DNA of 64,000 nucleotides from the NCBI GenBank assembly GCA_003240755.1, contig QFNF01000040.1:1-64000 (forward strand), in the 5' to 3' direction. Below are positions 48,995 to 61,496 of the stretch, piece after piece. A program made the position numbers and the translations under genes. Below the pieces are notes generated by a model that had not been told where the DNA came from, did not search any database, and worked only from the letters and a program-made list of their open reading frames with translations. Each line of letters opens with the position of its first letter. Positions within the stretch are counted from its first letter, which is position 1. The DNA is from Sphingomonas hengshuiensis (lineage in GTDB: Bacteria > Pseudomonadota > Alphaproteobacteria > Sphingomonadales > Sphingomonadaceae).

Positions 48995-49795
48995 TCAACG
49001 CGCGCGCTGGAGCAGCCGGCGCGCCGTTTCGACATGCATGTCCTCGATCATGCGATTGCGGAACCGCTCCGCCCCGCCCCCGGCGGCGGCGATCATCGCC
49101 TCCGCTTCGGCCAGTTCGGCGGGCGTCGGCGAGAAGACGGCGTTGGCGACGGCGATCTGGCCGGGATGGATCAGCGACTTGCCGTCAAACCCCATCGCCC
49201 GCCCCTCGGCGCATTCGCGGGCAAGGCCATCGGCATCGTCCAGCGCATTGAACACACCGTCGAGCGCCCAGCCGCCCGCGGCCCGCGCCGCCAGCACGAC
49301 CATGTGCAGCGCGGTGGTCAATGCCCCCCGCCCCGCGTCCGGCGGCAGGCGCAGCGCGGCGGCAAGGTCGTTGGTACCGACCAGCAGTCCGGCCACGCCA
49401 GCCGCCGCAGCGATCGCGCCGGCGGCCAGCACGCCCGTCGGCGTCTCGATCATCGGCAGCAGGGCGCGACCGGACAACGGGGCCAGATCGGCAGGCGACT
49501 GTACCTTCGGCACGACGACCAGCGTGTCGCCGACACCGTCGAGCATCGCCAGATCATCGGAAAAATGCGCACTGTCGGGCGCGTTGACCCGCACCGCCGC
49601 GTCACGACCATGCAGCCGTTCGAGCGCCCCCGGCAACGCCGCGCGCGCGGCCGCCTTGTCGTCGGCACGCACCGAGTCCTCGAGGTCGAGGACGATCAGG
49701 TCGGCATCGAGCCCGGCGGCCTTCGCGATCATGCCGGGGCGGATCGCCGGCACGAACAAAAGGCTGCGCGGCGCAAGGGTTGTCGCTGGTTCCAT
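48995..49795 (-). CDS. CitE-like CoA ester lyase (HpcH/HpaI aldolase family)
   Basis: This 266-aa TIM-barrel protein has [39 protein letters not shown] (Mg/acid segment), [16 protein letters not shown] and [13 protein letters not shown]. Members cleave acyl-CoA thioesters such as malyl-, citramalyl- or citryl-CoA. No citrate-lyase alpha or gamma genes are nearby, so the substrate is unknown. It is divergent from the SPFH gene. Confidence 0.88.
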   Translation of the reverse strand: MEPATTLAPRSLLFVPAIRPGMIAKAAGLDADLIVLDLEDSVRADDKAAARAALPGALERLHGRDAAVRVNAPDSAHFSDDLAMLDGVGDTLVVVPKVQSPADLAPLSGRALLPMIETPTGVLAAGAIAAAAGVAGLLVGTNDLAAALRLPPDAGRGALTTALHMVVLAARAAGGWALDGVFNALDDADGLARECAEGRAMGFDGKSLIHPGQIAVANAVFSPTPAELAEAEAMIAAAGGGAERFRNRMIEDMHVETARRLLQRAR

Positions 49796-49846
49796 GGTCC
49801 GATCATGCTAGACAGCGCGGGTCGAAACACAAGCAGGGGACGGTCG

Positions 49847-50709
49847 ATGGTGTTGGGCGTGGTCGCGGCGATCGTGTTGCTGATACTGGTCTATCTGTTT
49901 GCCAGCGTGAAGATCGTCACGCAGGGGCATCAATATACGATCGAGCATTTCGGCCGCTTCACGGCGGTGGCGAAGCCGGGGTTCAACTTCTACCCCGCCT
50001 TCTTCTATCGCGTCGGCCGCAAGGTGAACATGATGGAGCAGGTGATCGACATTCCCGGGCAGGAAATCATCACCCGCGACAATGCGATGGTGTCGACCGA
50101 CGGCGTCGTGTTCTTCCAGGTGCTCGACCCCGCCAAGGCGGCGTACGAGGTGTCCGACCTGTATATCGCGCTCCAGCAGATCACGACCACCAACCTGCGC
50201 ACGGTAATGGGGTCGATGGACCTCGACGAGACGCTGTCGAAGCGCGACGAGATCAACGCCCGGCTGCTGGGGGTGGTCGATCACGCGACGAACCCGTGGG
50301 GGGTGAAGATCACCCGGGTCGAGATCAAGGACATCCGTCCGCCCGCCGACATCGTGAGCGCGATGGGCCGCCAGATGAAGGCCGAGCGCGAGAAGCGCGC
50401 GAACATCCTCGACGCGCCGCAGAGGCCGAGGCGAAGGCGACGCAGGTGGTCAGCGACGCGATCGAGGCGGGCGGCACGCAGGCGATCAACTATTTCATCG
50501 CGCAGAAATATGTCGAGGCGGTCGGCAAGTTCGCCACCAGCCCCAATGCCAAGACGATCCTGTTCCCGGTCGAGGCGACGCAACTGATCGGGACGCTGGG
50601 CGGGATCGGACAGTTGGCGAAGGAAGCGCTGGGCGATGGCAGGGGCCCCGCCCCGGCACAGCCGCCGCGCGAACGCCCGATCGGTCCGTTCGAGCCGCCG
50701 ACGCGATGA
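49847..50709 (+). pseudogene. SPFH/stomatin (QmcA-like) gene with internal deletion and frameshift
   Basis: ATG 49847 is preceded by AGGGGA. The first frame gives an N-terminal membrane helix ([17 protein letters not shown]), then the SPFH domain up to [14 protein letters not shown] (about residue 190), and then turns to Arg-rich nonsense. The frame that ends at 50709 gives the conserved C-terminus from [20 protein letters not shown] onward. The total length is 3n+2 bases. The repetitive AEG/AEAR coiled-coil region normally found between these blocks (roughly 25-35 residues) is missing at about 50411-50418. NfeD follows by 4-bp overlap, the usual SPFH-NfeD membrane-quality pair. It could be a true lesion or an assembly collapse. 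Confidence 0.85.
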
Positions 50710-51140
50710 TCGAGGGAGGCTATGCGTGGTTGCTGCTGGCGGCGGCGCTGGGCGCGGCCGAACTGGCGGTGCCGGGCGTGTTCCTCGTCTTCGTGGCGAT
50801 CGCGGCGGCGATCACCGGCGTGCTGGCGCTGCTGTTCCCCGCCCTCACCCTGCCGGCCGAACTGGCGGTGTTCGGGGCGTGGAGCGTGGTTGCGGTGGTG
50901 ATCGGGCGACGCTGGTATGCCGACTATCCGGTCGACAGCGACGATCCGTTGCTCAACGACCGCGCGGCGCGGCTGATCGGACAGCAGGTCGTGGTGGTCG
51001 AACCGATCGTGGGCGGTATCGGCCGCGTGCGGGTCGGTGACGGCGAATGGATCGCGCGCGGGCCCGACCTGACCGTCGGCAGCCGGGCGCGGATCGTCGG
51101 GGTCAGTGGATCGACGCTGACCATCGCCGCCGACGATTGA
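50706..51140 (+). CDS. NfeD-family membrane protein
   Basis: This 144-aa protein has two or three N-terminal membrane helices (LLLAAALGAAELAVPGVFLV, AAITGVLALLFPAL) and a C-terminal OB fold (about 85-140: LIGQQVVVVEPIVGGIGRVRV). Short NfeD proteins of this type partner with stomatin/SPFH proteins in membrane microdomains. Its start overlaps the preceding SPFH gene's stop (ATGA). Confidence 0.9.
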   Translation: MIEGGYAWLLLAAALGAAELAVPGVFLVFVAIAAAITGVLALLFPALTLPAELAVFGAWSVVAVVIGRRWYADYPVDSDDPLLNDRAARLIGQQVVVVEPIVGGIGRVRVGDGEWIARGPDLTVGSRARIVGVSGSTLTIAADD

Positions 51141-51192
51141 CGCGCGCGGTCCGTCGCGGGACACAGGGCGCGACATTTTCGAAGGAACCGCC

Positions 51193-53025
51193 ATGGACCT
51201 CACCCGCCGCGACTGGATCGCCGGTGCCGCCGCGACGACACTGACCGCGAGCCTGCCCGCCAAGCTGACTGCCAGCGCGCAGACCGCGGCAACGGGCGCG
51301 GACAAGGCGGCGGAAGCGAAGCTGGCGGCAATCGCCGAGGCGATGCTGGTCGATTCACCCGAGTCCGCCAGCGGGCTGGGCATCGATACCGGCGCGCGGG
51401 CAGCGCTCAAGTCGCGGCTGGGCGACCGGTCGGCGGCGGGCCAACGCAGGATCGCCGACCATCTGCGCGCGCATGTCGCAACGTTGCGGGCGATCGACAC
51501 CACGCCGCTCTCCGCCGCGACGCGGACCGATATCGACGTCGCGCGCACGGCGTTCGAAACCGCGATCGAGGGTTTCGCGCTGCCGTACGGCGACGTCGCG
51601 GTCGGCGGGTGGCGCAACACGCCCTATGTCGTGATCCAGAATGTCGGCGCGTATCTCGACGTGCCGCGATTCCTCGACAGCGATCACAGCATCGCGTCGA
51701 GGGCGGATGCCGACGCCTATCTGGCGCGGCTGGACAGCTATGCCACGCAACTGGACGCCGAGACGCAGCGGGTACGCTCGGCATCGGCGCGGGGCGTCAT
51801 TGCGCCCGACTTCCTGCTCGACAAGACGATCCAGCAATTGACCCAGGCGATGCGTGGCGATCCGGCGACATGGGATGTGGTCGCGTCGCTTGCCCGGCGG
51901 ACGAAGGATATTCCCGGCGACTGGACCGCGCGCGCCACCGCCATCGCCCGCGACAAGGTGAAGCCCGCGCTGGAGCGGCAGCTTGCAGTCATTCGTGCCG
52001 ACCGGGCGAAGGCGACGTCGGATGCCGGCATGTGGGCGCGGCCCGATGGGGATGCGTGGTATGCGTGGGGGCTGCGCGCCTCGACGACCACGACGATGAC
52101 CCCCGACGAGGTTCATGCCCGCGGCAAGGAGGAACTCGCCGCGTTGCAGGGGCAGATGGACGTGATCCTGAAATCGCTGGGCTATACAAAGGGCAGTGTC
52201 GGTGCGCGGATGACGGCGTTGGGCAAGGACCCACGCTTCACCTTCCCCGACAACGACGCGGGCCGGGCGCAGATCATGGCGCTGGTGCAGAACCGCCTGA
52301 GCGATATCCGCGCCCGCATGCCGCGCGCGTTCAACACGCTGGCACCGGGCAATGTCGAGGTGCGGCGCATCCCGCCCGTCGAGGAGGCCGGGGCGCCGGG
52401 CGCCTATGGCGGGGCCGGATCGATCGACGGCAAGGTGCCGGGCAAGATGTGGATCAACCTGCGCACCACCGACCTGTGGACACGCTATTCGCTGCCGACG
52501 CTGGTCTATCACGAGGCGATCCCCGGCCATGTCTGGCAGGGCGAATACAGCTTCCGCCTGCCGCTGATCCGTTCGCTGTTGCAGTTCAATGCCTTTTCGG
52601 AAGGCTGGGCGCTGTATTCCGAGCAGTTGGGCGACGAACTCGGCGCCTATGCCGGCGATCCGGTCGGGCGGCTGGGATATCTCCAGTCGATCGCGTTTCG
52701 CGCGTGCCGGATGGTGGTCGATACCGGGCTGCACGCCAAGCGGTGGACCCGCAGCCAGGCGATCGACTGGTTCGCCAGCACCAACGGGTCGAGCGTCGCG
52801 GAGGTGTCCGGGGAGGTCGATCGCTATTGCTCGTGGCCGGGGCAGGCATGCGGCTACAAGGTGGGACATTCGGAGATCAACCGCCTGCGCGACCGCGCGA
52901 AGGCGGCGCTGGGTCCGCGTTACGATTTCAGGGCGTTCAACGATGCGGTCGTTCAGGGCGGCGGGGTGCCGATGACGGTGCTGGCGCGCAATGTCGATGC
53001 GTTCGTGGCAGCGCGGCGGGGATAG
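51193..53025 (+). CDS. DUF885-family exported protein
   Basis: This 610-aa protein has a Tat-like signal (TRRDWIAGAAATTLTAS). The DUF885 fold is recognised by YHEAIPGHVWQGEYSF (HExxxGH zinc-type motif), FNAFSEGWALYSEQLGDELG, QSIAFRACRMVVDTGLHAK and WPGQACGYKVGHSEI. Members look like metal-dependent peptidases or carboxypeptidases, but the substrates are unknown. It is a single gene, with a gap of about 95 bp before the convergent mscS-type gene. Confidence 0.9.
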   Translation: MDLTRRDWIAGAAATTLTASLPAKLTASAQTAATGADKAAEAKLAAIAEAMLVDSPESASGLGIDTGARAALKSRLGDRSAAGQRRIADHLRAHVATLRAIDTTPLSAATRTDIDVARTAFETAIEGFALPYGDVAVGGWRNTPYVVIQNVGAYLDVPRFLDSDHSIASRADADAYLARLDSYATQLDAETQRVRSASARGVIAPDFLLDKTIQQLTQAMRGDPATWDVVASLARRTKDIPGDWTARATAIARDKVKPALERQLAVIRADRAKATSDAGMWARPDGDAWYAWGLRASTTTTMTPDEVHARGKEELAALQGQMDVILKSLGYTKGSVGARMTALGKDPRFTFPDNDAGRAQIMALVQNRLSDIRARMPRAFNTLAPGNVEVRRIPPVEEAGAPGAYGGAGSIDGKVPGKMWINLRTTDLWTRYSLPTLVYHEAIPGHVWQGEYSFRLPLIRSLLQFNAFSEGWALYSEQLGDELGAYAGDPVGRLGYLQSIAFRACRMVVDTGLHAKRWTRSQAIDWFASTNGSSVAEVSGEVDRYCSWPGQACGYKVGHSEINRLRDRAKAALGPRYDFRAFNDAVVQGGGVPMTVLARNVDAFVAARRG

Positions 53026-53119
53026 GCGGCGCTTGGTTAGAGCCAACGGCGTTCGGCTTCCGCGCCGATCATGACCACCGTTGCGACGCAGGCCGGAATG
53101 TGCCGGCCCGCATTGCGCG

Positions 53120-54244
53120 CTAGCTGCGGAAGGCTCCGGCGTTCGTCGCGTCGGGTGCGCCGTCCACCGCCACCCGCCGCCGGGGCAACGCCTCGGGCAT
53201 TTCGTCGCGGATATAGGCCAGCATCCCCTCGCGCAGGGAACAGCGCAGGTCGAACGCGCGGGCGGCGTCGGACGCGGTGGCAAGGATGCGGACTTCGATC
53301 GCGTCGGGTTTGGTGTCCGTCACCTGCAACACATAGGCGCGCCCGTCCCATAGCGGATCGGCCTTGACCAGTTCCTCGAACCTGTCGCGCAGGCGGGAAA
53401 TGTCGGTGGTCGGGTCGAGCCAGAAGAACGCCGACCCCAGAAGGCCGCTGGTCGTCCGTGTCCAGTTCTGGAAGCTTGATTCGAGGAATTTCGAAACCGG
53501 CACGACCAGACGCCGCTCGTCCCACAGCCGGACGACGACATAGGTCAGGCGGATCTCCTCGATCCGGCCCCATTCATTCTCGATGATGACCACGTCGTCG
53601 ATGCGGATCGGTTCGGTGAACGCCATCTGCACGCCGGCGATGATGTTCTTCAGCGCAGGCTGGGCGGCAGCACCCACCGCCAGGCCGGCGAGACCGGCGG
53701 ATGCCATCAGCGTGACACCGATCGATCGGATGCTGGGGATCGACAGCAGCATCAGGCAGACGGTGACGAAGCCGATGGCGATGATCGCGATCCGGCCCAG
53801 AATCGCACTGCGCGTCCGCCGTCGTCGGGCGCGAAGATTGTCGGCGACGGTGATGTCGGTCGCGATCTCGATCGCCTTGACCGAGGCGCGGATCATCGTG
53901 ATCGCCAACCACCCCATCAGCAGCGGCACAATCAGCCCCGCCATCTGCGTCCACAGATCGTCCCACCGGTCGGGCAGGCGCAGCGGACGGCGAACACTCG
54001 CCAGCGCCATCGCGATGAGGATCCAGCGCATCGGCCGCCACGCATGGTCGACATAGACGTCGTCGACCGATCCCGGCGTCCTCGCGGCAAGGCGCCGGAG
54101 CACACGGAACGCGATGGCGTGGAGCGCCAGCGCCGCGAGGACCGATAGCGCGATGGTGACGAGGTCGATCGCCACCGGCGGCAGCGTGTTGAGAAGTCGT
54201 TGCAGTTCCCGCATCGCCCAAGCCAACACGCCGCGGCGCAGCAT
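53120..54244 (-). CDS. MscS-family mechanosensitive ion channel
   Basis: The 374-aa product from ATG 54244 (ATG 54214 is a shorter alternative) has four or five membrane helices. The pore-lining helix is typical of MscS (TLMASAGLAGLAVGAAAQPALKNII, given in part), followed by the beta domain (TEPIRIDDVVIIENEWGRIE, VVRLWDERRLVVPVSKF). It releases osmolytes on hypo-osmotic shock. It is divergent from gyrA. Confidence 0.9.
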   Translation of the reverse strand: MLRRGVLAWAMRELQRLLNTLPPVAIDLVTIALSVLAALALHAIAFRVLRRLAARTPGSVDDVYVDHAWRPMRWILIAMALASVRRPLRLPDRWDDLWTQMAGLIVPLLMGWLAITMIRASVKAIEIATDITVADNLRARRRRTRSAILGRIAIIAIGFVTVCLMLLSIPSIRSIGVTLMASAGLAGLAVGAAAQPALKNIIAGVQMAFTEPIRIDDVVIIENEWGRIEEIRLTYVVVRLWDERRLVVPVSKFLESSFQNWTRTTSGLLGSAFFWLDPTTDISRLRDRFEELVKADPLWDGRAYVLQVTDTKPDAIEVRILATASDAARAFDLRCSLREGMLAYIRDEMPEALPRRRVAVDGAPDATNAGAFRS

Positions 54245-54343
54245 GTTCCGTATGCGGGCCGGAACGGTCGCGAGACTTGGCTTTCGCCCCTCGACCGGCT
54301 AGGTTGTCGCCCAACCGAAACATTCCCCCGAAAGCATCGAACT

Positions 54344-57123
<2,780 letters not shown>

Positions 57124-57127
<4 letters not shown>

Positions 57128-57471
57128 CACCCGCGACCGCCTTCAAGGTGCTGACCGCCGACCAGATGGTTTCGCTCGAACAGGATGGCAGCTTCGCCGG
57201 TGCGCCGGTCGACCTTGCCGATGGCTATGTGCATCTGTCGACCCTCGAACAGCTTACGGAGACGGTCGACCGGCATTTTGCCGGGCAGGTCGATCTGCAC
57301 GTGGCCGAGGTCGACCTCGAGGCGCTGGGCGATGCGGTGAAGTGGGAAGCGTCGCGCGGGGGGCAGTTGTTCCCGCACCTGTATGCACCCCTGCCGCTGG
57401 ATGCGGTCGTCGCCTACGGGCCGCTGCACCGCGACGATGCGGGTCGGGTGAAGCGACCGATCACGGGCTGA
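57124..57471 (+). CDS. DUF952-family protein
   Basis: This 115-aa cytosolic protein matches the DUF952 pattern: FKVLTADQMVSLEQDGSFAG, DGYVHLSTLEQLTETVDRHF and LFPHLYAPLPLDAVV. The fold is related to ADP-ribosyltransferase-like small proteins; the function is unknown. The start overlaps the gyrA stop by 4 bp, so it is co-transcribed. Confidence 0.87.
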
Positions 57472-57500
57472 ACGCGGTTCCCGGGCCGGAGCGGACCGGG

Positions 57501-57932
57501 TCAGGCGTATAGCTCCACCACCTCGGCACCCTGCCCGACCGCTTCCAGCAGCAGCGTGCGGTGGCAATGGCGCGGTTCGCGTTCGAAGCACAGCAGCGCC
57601 GACGGCATTTCCGCCGCCAGCCCCAGCATGATCGCCGCCTGCGCCTGGGCTTCGGGCAGTTCCAACTGTTCGTCGTACACGGCGCGGAGCGTCGCGACAT
57701 CGCCCTTCTTCGCGGCATCGCGCCCGCGCTTCGGCGTGCCCAGCGCCTTCAGGTGGACATAGTCGATGCCATGGCTCGCCAGTTCGGCGGCGAGCGGGGA
57801 CTTGGAGAAACCCGGCCGCCGCGACAGCGGCAGCGCGCGGACGTCGATCACCCGGCGGACGCCGGCCCGCGTCAACGCGGCGATGAATTCCGCCATGGTC
57901 ACGGCCTCATAGCCGATGGTGAAGATCTGCAT
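57501..57932 (-). CDS. DUF488-family protein
   Basis: The 143-aa product from ATG 57932 has GGAAGG 9 nt upstream; ATG 57941 is an alternative. DUF488 features are FTIGYEAVTMAEFIAAL, VIDVRALPLSRRPGFSKS, YVHLKALGTPKRGR and ALLCFEREPRHCHRTLL with conserved Cys and His. The function is unknown. It is convergent with DUF952 and divergent from trmFO. Confidence 0.88.
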   Translation of the reverse strand: MQIFTIGYEAVTMAEFIAALTRAGVRRVIDVRALPLSRRPGFSKSPLAAELASHGIDYVHLKALGTPKRGRDAAKKGDVATLRAVYDEQLELPEAQAQAAIMLGLAAEMPSALLCFEREPRHCHRTLLLEAVGQGAEVVELYA

Positions 57933-58037
57933 CACCCGCATCCTTCCATCGCGATCGTCCTGCATCCTGCCCGTTAAAACGACGGTACGGTCCGGACGTT
58001 CATTGCCCGTTTCCCTTCCCCGGCCTAGACGCGCCCG

Positions 58038-59354
58038 ATGCAATACGACGTTCACATCATCGGCGGCGGGCTCGCCGGGTCCGAAGCGGCATGGCAGTTG
58101 GCACAGGCCGGCGCGAAGGTCCGCCTGTCGGAAATGCGCGGCGGCGGCGACACCACCCCGGCGCACCAGGGCGACGACCTTGCCGAGCTGGTCTGTTCGA
58201 ACAGCTTCCGCTCGGACGATGCCGAATCGAACGCAGTCGGGCTGCTCCACGCCGAAATGCGCGCGCTGGGCTCGCTCGTCATGGCGAAGGGCGACGAACA
58301 CAAGGTGCCGGCAGGCTCCGCGCTGGCAGTGGATCGCGACGGCTTCTCGGCCGGCGTCACTGCCGCGCTGGCGGCGCATCCCAACATCACCGTCGTGCGC
58401 GAACGGATCGATGTGCTGCCCGACAGCGGCATGACGATCGTCGCGACCGGCCCGCTGACCGCTCCTGCGCTGGCCGGCGCTATCGGCGGAGCGACGGGCG
58501 CGGAGGCGCTCGCGTTTTTCGATGCGATCGCGCCGATCGTCCATTTCGATTCGATCGACATGGAGCAGGCATGGTATCAGAGCCGCTGGAACAAGGGCGA
58601 AGGCAAGGACTACATCAACTGCGCAATGAACCGCGAACAGTATGAGGCCTTCCATGCCGGGCTGATCGCCGGTGAAAAGGCCGAGTTTCGCGAATGGGAG
58701 AATGTCCCCTATTTCGAAGGCTGCATGCCGATCGAGGTGATGGCCGAGCGCGGGGTCGACACGTTGCGTTTCGGGCCGATGAAGCCGGTCGGCCTCGACG
58801 ATCCGCGCACCGGGCGCTGGCCGCATGCGGTGGTGCAGTTGCGGCAGGACAATGCGACCGGCACGCTGTGGAACATCGTCGGCTTCCAGACCAAGCTGAA
58901 GCATGGCGAACAGGTACGGCTGTTCCGGACCATTCCCGGCCTGGAGAATGCCGAGTTCGCGCGGCTGGGCGGACTGCATCGCAACACCTTCATCCGCTCG
59001 CCCGAACTGCTCGACCCGACCCTGCGGCTCAAAAGCCGGCCGCATCTGCGTTTCGCGGGACAGATGACGGGATGCGAGGGCTATGTGGAGAGCGCCGCCG
59101 TCGGACTGATGGCGGGGCGCTTCGCCGCGGCCGAGCTGGCCGGGCGCGCATTGTCGCCGCCGCCGGTCGAGACGGCGCTGGGCGCGCTGTTGCACCACAT
59201 CACCGGGGCGGCGGTAGCCGAGACCTATCAGCCGATGAACGTCAATTTCGGCCTGATGCCCCCGATCCCCGGCCGTACGAAGAAGGCCGACCGCAAGAAG
59301 ATGTACACGGCACGGGCGCGCGATGCGTTCGAACCCTGGGCAGCCGCGCTCTAA
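58038..59354 (+). CDS. trmFO: Folate-dependent tRNA m5U54 methyltransferase TrmFO
   Basis: This 438-aa FAD enzyme methylates U54 of the tRNA T-loop using methylene-THF. Motifs are [18 protein letters not shown] (FAD-binding), [46 protein letters not shown] segment and [20 protein letters not shown]. The start is ATG 58038. It ends with a 4-bp convergent overlap with the DUF3325 gene. Confidence 0.95.
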   Translation: MQYDVHIIGGGLAGSEAAWQLAQAGAKVRLSEMRGGGDTTPAHQGDDLAELVCSNSFRSDDAESNAVGLLHAEMRALGSLVMAKGDEHKVPAGSALAVDRDGFSAGVTAALAAHPNITVVRERIDVLPDSGMTIVATGPLTAPALAGAIGGATGAEALAFFDAIAPIVHFDSIDMEQAWYQSRWNKGEGKDYINCAMNREQYEAFHAGLIAGEKAEFREWENVPYFEGCMPIEVMAERGVDTLRFGPMKPVGLDDPRTGRWPHAVVQLRQDNATGTLWNIVGFQTKLKHGEQVRLFRTIPGLENAEFARLGGLHRNTFIRSPELLDPTLRLKSRPHLRFAGQMTGCEGYVESAAVGLMAGRFAAAELAGRALSPPPVETALGALLHHITGAAVAETYQPMNVNFGLMPPIPGRTKKADRKKMYTARARDAFEPWAAAL

Positions 59355-59602
59355 CGTCGGGTCAGGTTCAGCGTCAGGAAGCTGACCCCCGCACCGAACA
59401 TCAGCAGCCCGGTCGCGCCGATCGCGCCATAGACCGGGCCCCAGGCGGCAAATCCGGCGACGAAGGTGAACGCTACCAGCGCCCACCCGGCCGAGCGCCG
59501 CCAGCGCGGGTCGATGCCGTGCCAACGGTCGCGGTGGCGGTCGCTGGCGAGCGCCAGCAGGGCAAGGGCGCCGAGCGCCGACAGGAAGGCGACGACCGTC
59601 AT
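59351..59602 (-). CDS. Small membrane protein, DUF3325-like, of an iron-uptake operon
   Basis: This 83-aa protein has three hydrophobic stretches ([58 protein letters not shown]). It overlaps the PepSY gene by 4 bp. DUF3325, PepSY and DUF3649 genes commonly follow TonB siderophore receptors, and that context supports the call. The function is unknown. Confidence 0.75.
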   Translation of the reverse strand: MTVVAFLSALGALALLALASDRHRDRWHGIDPRWRRSAGWALVAFTFVAGFAAWGPVYGAIGATGLLMFGAGVSFLTLNLTRR

Positions 59603-61185
59603 TCTGCCGGCGCCCAGTTCGCCGCCGGCTGGACCATGCGGGCGGGACGGCGCCGCGCCTTCGGGCGGAAACGATGGACGCGCCATGCGGCGAAGCCGAA
59701 CCCGGCACCGAGCGCGAGCAGGGTCAGGTCGGCTCCCGCAAGCACCCAGTCGCCCCGCGCGACCGTTGCGAACAGTCCCGTCGGCAGGGCCACGAGATTG
59801 TAGAGCGGCAGCAGCAGCAGCAACGCCGCCTGCAGCGCCAGCAGCTCGACCCATGCCCGCGCCGGACGCCGCGCGAGCGCATAGAGGAACACCACCGCCC
59901 AACCGGCGAACATCGCATTGATCTCCTGATCGGCGCGCCGCGCCAGCCCGAACGGCAGCAGCCGGTTGGCCCATAGATAGACCGTCATCGCGATCGGAAA
60001 CCCGGCGACGAAGCCGACATTGAGCCGTTCGACCACCCGGAACCCGAAATGCGGGCGGGCCGGATCGGGCAGTCGCTCGCGCCGCTTGACGGTCCACAGT
60101 ACGAGGCCACTGGCCACCATCAGCGATCCGGCGATGCCGCACAGGAAATACAGCCAGCGCATCGGATAGTCGCCGAAGCGCCCGGCATGCAGCCCGACCA
60201 TCACCCCCTGCGTCTCCACCGCGCCACCGGGCGGCGGGGCCTGCCACAACATGCGGCCGGTGACGCCGTCATAGGCGATGCTGGGCGTTCGCGCCGACAA
60301 CATCGACTTGCCCGCGCGGGTCAGCGTGATCCGCGCGGCGGCATCGCCGGGATTGAAGACGGTGATATGGCCGATCGTCCCGCCGACCCGCCGCTCGGCA
60401 TCGTGCAGGACGGGAATGAGGTCGGTCAACGGCGCGGGACGATCGGCGCGTTCGGCTACCGGGGCCTGCGGGAACACGGTCGCATAGAGTTTTGCCCCGT
60501 CGCTGTAGTTGGCGACGATCGCCCAGGGCATGAGCATCGCGATCAGCGTGACCAGCCCGGTATAGGTAATCATCAGGTGGAACGGCAGCGCCAGCACCGC
60601 GGTGGCGTTATGCCCGTCCAGCCAGGATCGCTGCCCCTTCCCCCGCCGCAACGTGAAGAAGTCGCGGAAGATCTTCTTGTGGGTGACGATGCCGGTCAGG
60701 ATCGCCACCAGCATGAACATCGCCGCGATGCTGACGATCCAGCGCGCCCAGATTACTGGCATGTAATGCAGGTCGAAATGAAAACGGTAGAAGAATTCGC
60801 CGCCGCGCGTCTCGCGCGCCGTCCCCACCTGCCCGTCGCTGCCGACAAAGGCGCTGTTGTCGCGTCGACTACGCCGCCCGCGGCGTTCCTCGCCGGGCTT
60901 TGCGGCGGGAACCCAGAACAGGTCGGCGCCGGCGCTTTGCGTCGTCGGCACGGTGATGAACCAGCTCTGCGCATCGGGCGCCTTGCGCGACAGGAAATCG
61001 ACCGCGCCGCGCACGACGCGGTCGGTACTTTCGATCCGCGCCAGTTCGGGCCGCGACCAGCGGTTCAGCGCCTCGCGCCAATAGGCGGAGGTACCCGCAA
61101 CGAAGATCGCGAACAACAGCCAGCCCAGCAGCAGACCCGACCAGGTATGCAGCGTCGATTGCGACTGGCGAAACCCCTTGCTCAT
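59599..61185 (-). CDS. PepSY-associated membrane protein (siderophore reductase-like)
   Basis: The 528-aa product from ATG 61185 has an N-terminal helix after TLHTWSGLLLGWLLFAIFVA. PepSY-type periplasmic loops lie between helices, with conserved FHFDLHYMPVIWARWIVSI, THKKIFRDFFTLRRGKGQRS and SWLDGHNATAVLALPFHLMI. Several His in the membrane helices suggest haem binding. Homologues (FpvG/PiuB-like) reduce ferric siderophores in the periplasm. It is in one operon with the TonB receptor. Confidence 0.88.
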   Translation of the reverse strand: MSKGFRQSQSTLHTWSGLLLGWLLFAIFVAGTSAYWREALNRWSRPELARIESTDRVVRGAVDFLSRKAPDAQSWFITVPTTQSAGADLFWVPAAKPGEERRGRRSRRDNSAFVGSDGQVGTARETRGGEFFYRFHFDLHYMPVIWARWIVSIAAMFMLVAILTGIVTHKKIFRDFFTLRRGKGQRSWLDGHNATAVLALPFHLMITYTGLVTLIAMLMPWAIVANYSDGAKLYATVFPQAPVAERADRPAPLTDLIPVLHDAERRVGGTIGHITVFNPGDAAARITLTRAGKSMLSARTPSIAYDGVTGRMLWQAPPPGGAVETQGVMVGLHAGRFGDYPMRWLYFLCGIAGSLMVASGLVLWTVKRRERLPDPARPHFGFRVVERLNVGFVAGFPIAMTVYLWANRLLPFGLARRADQEINAMFAGWAVVFLYALARRPARAWVELLALQAALLLLLPLYNLVALPTGLFATVARGDWVLAGADLTLLALGAGFGFAAWRVHRFRPKARRRPARMVQPAANWAPAE

Positions 61186-61496
61186 ATCCGTCCCCAGATC
61201 GCGACCGATCCCCAACTGATCGCACCGGCCGCAGCACCGGCGACGATCAGCGTCCACAAGGCCCGCCAGCCGCTGCGCGCGGCATAGGACCACATCGCGG
61301 CGCACGCGCACAAGGCCAGTGCGATCAGTGCGGCGGCGATGGTCGCCTGTGCCCGATCCCCCGGCAGGATACGCGCCAGCGCCATCGACCACAGGCTGGC
61401 GACGGCATAGCCGACCGGCAGCGCCGCGATCAGCCGCAGGGCATTGTCGCCCAGCCGCCGCCACAGGATATGGCGTTCACGGCCGACGGCGATCAC
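61182..61496 (-). CDS. Small membrane protein, DUF3649-like
   Basis: The 104-aa product starts at GTG 61496, overlapping the TonB-receptor stop (GTGA). It has about three membrane helices (RLIAALPVGYAVASLWSMAL, TIAAALIALALCACAAMWSY, TLIVAGAAAGAISWGSVAIW). It sits between the receptor and the PepSY gene, the usual site of DUF3649. A part in siderophore-iron handling is inferred from context. Confidence 0.75.
   Translation of the reverse strand: MIAVGRERHILWRRLGDNALRLIAALPVGYAVASLWSMALARILPGDRAQATIAAALIALALCACAAMWSYAARSGWRALWTLIVAGAAAGAISWGSVAIWGRI

Noticed and set aside
57480..57500. A hairpin between DUF952 and DUF488
   Set aside because: The stem has a mismatch and is common by chance at this GC content.
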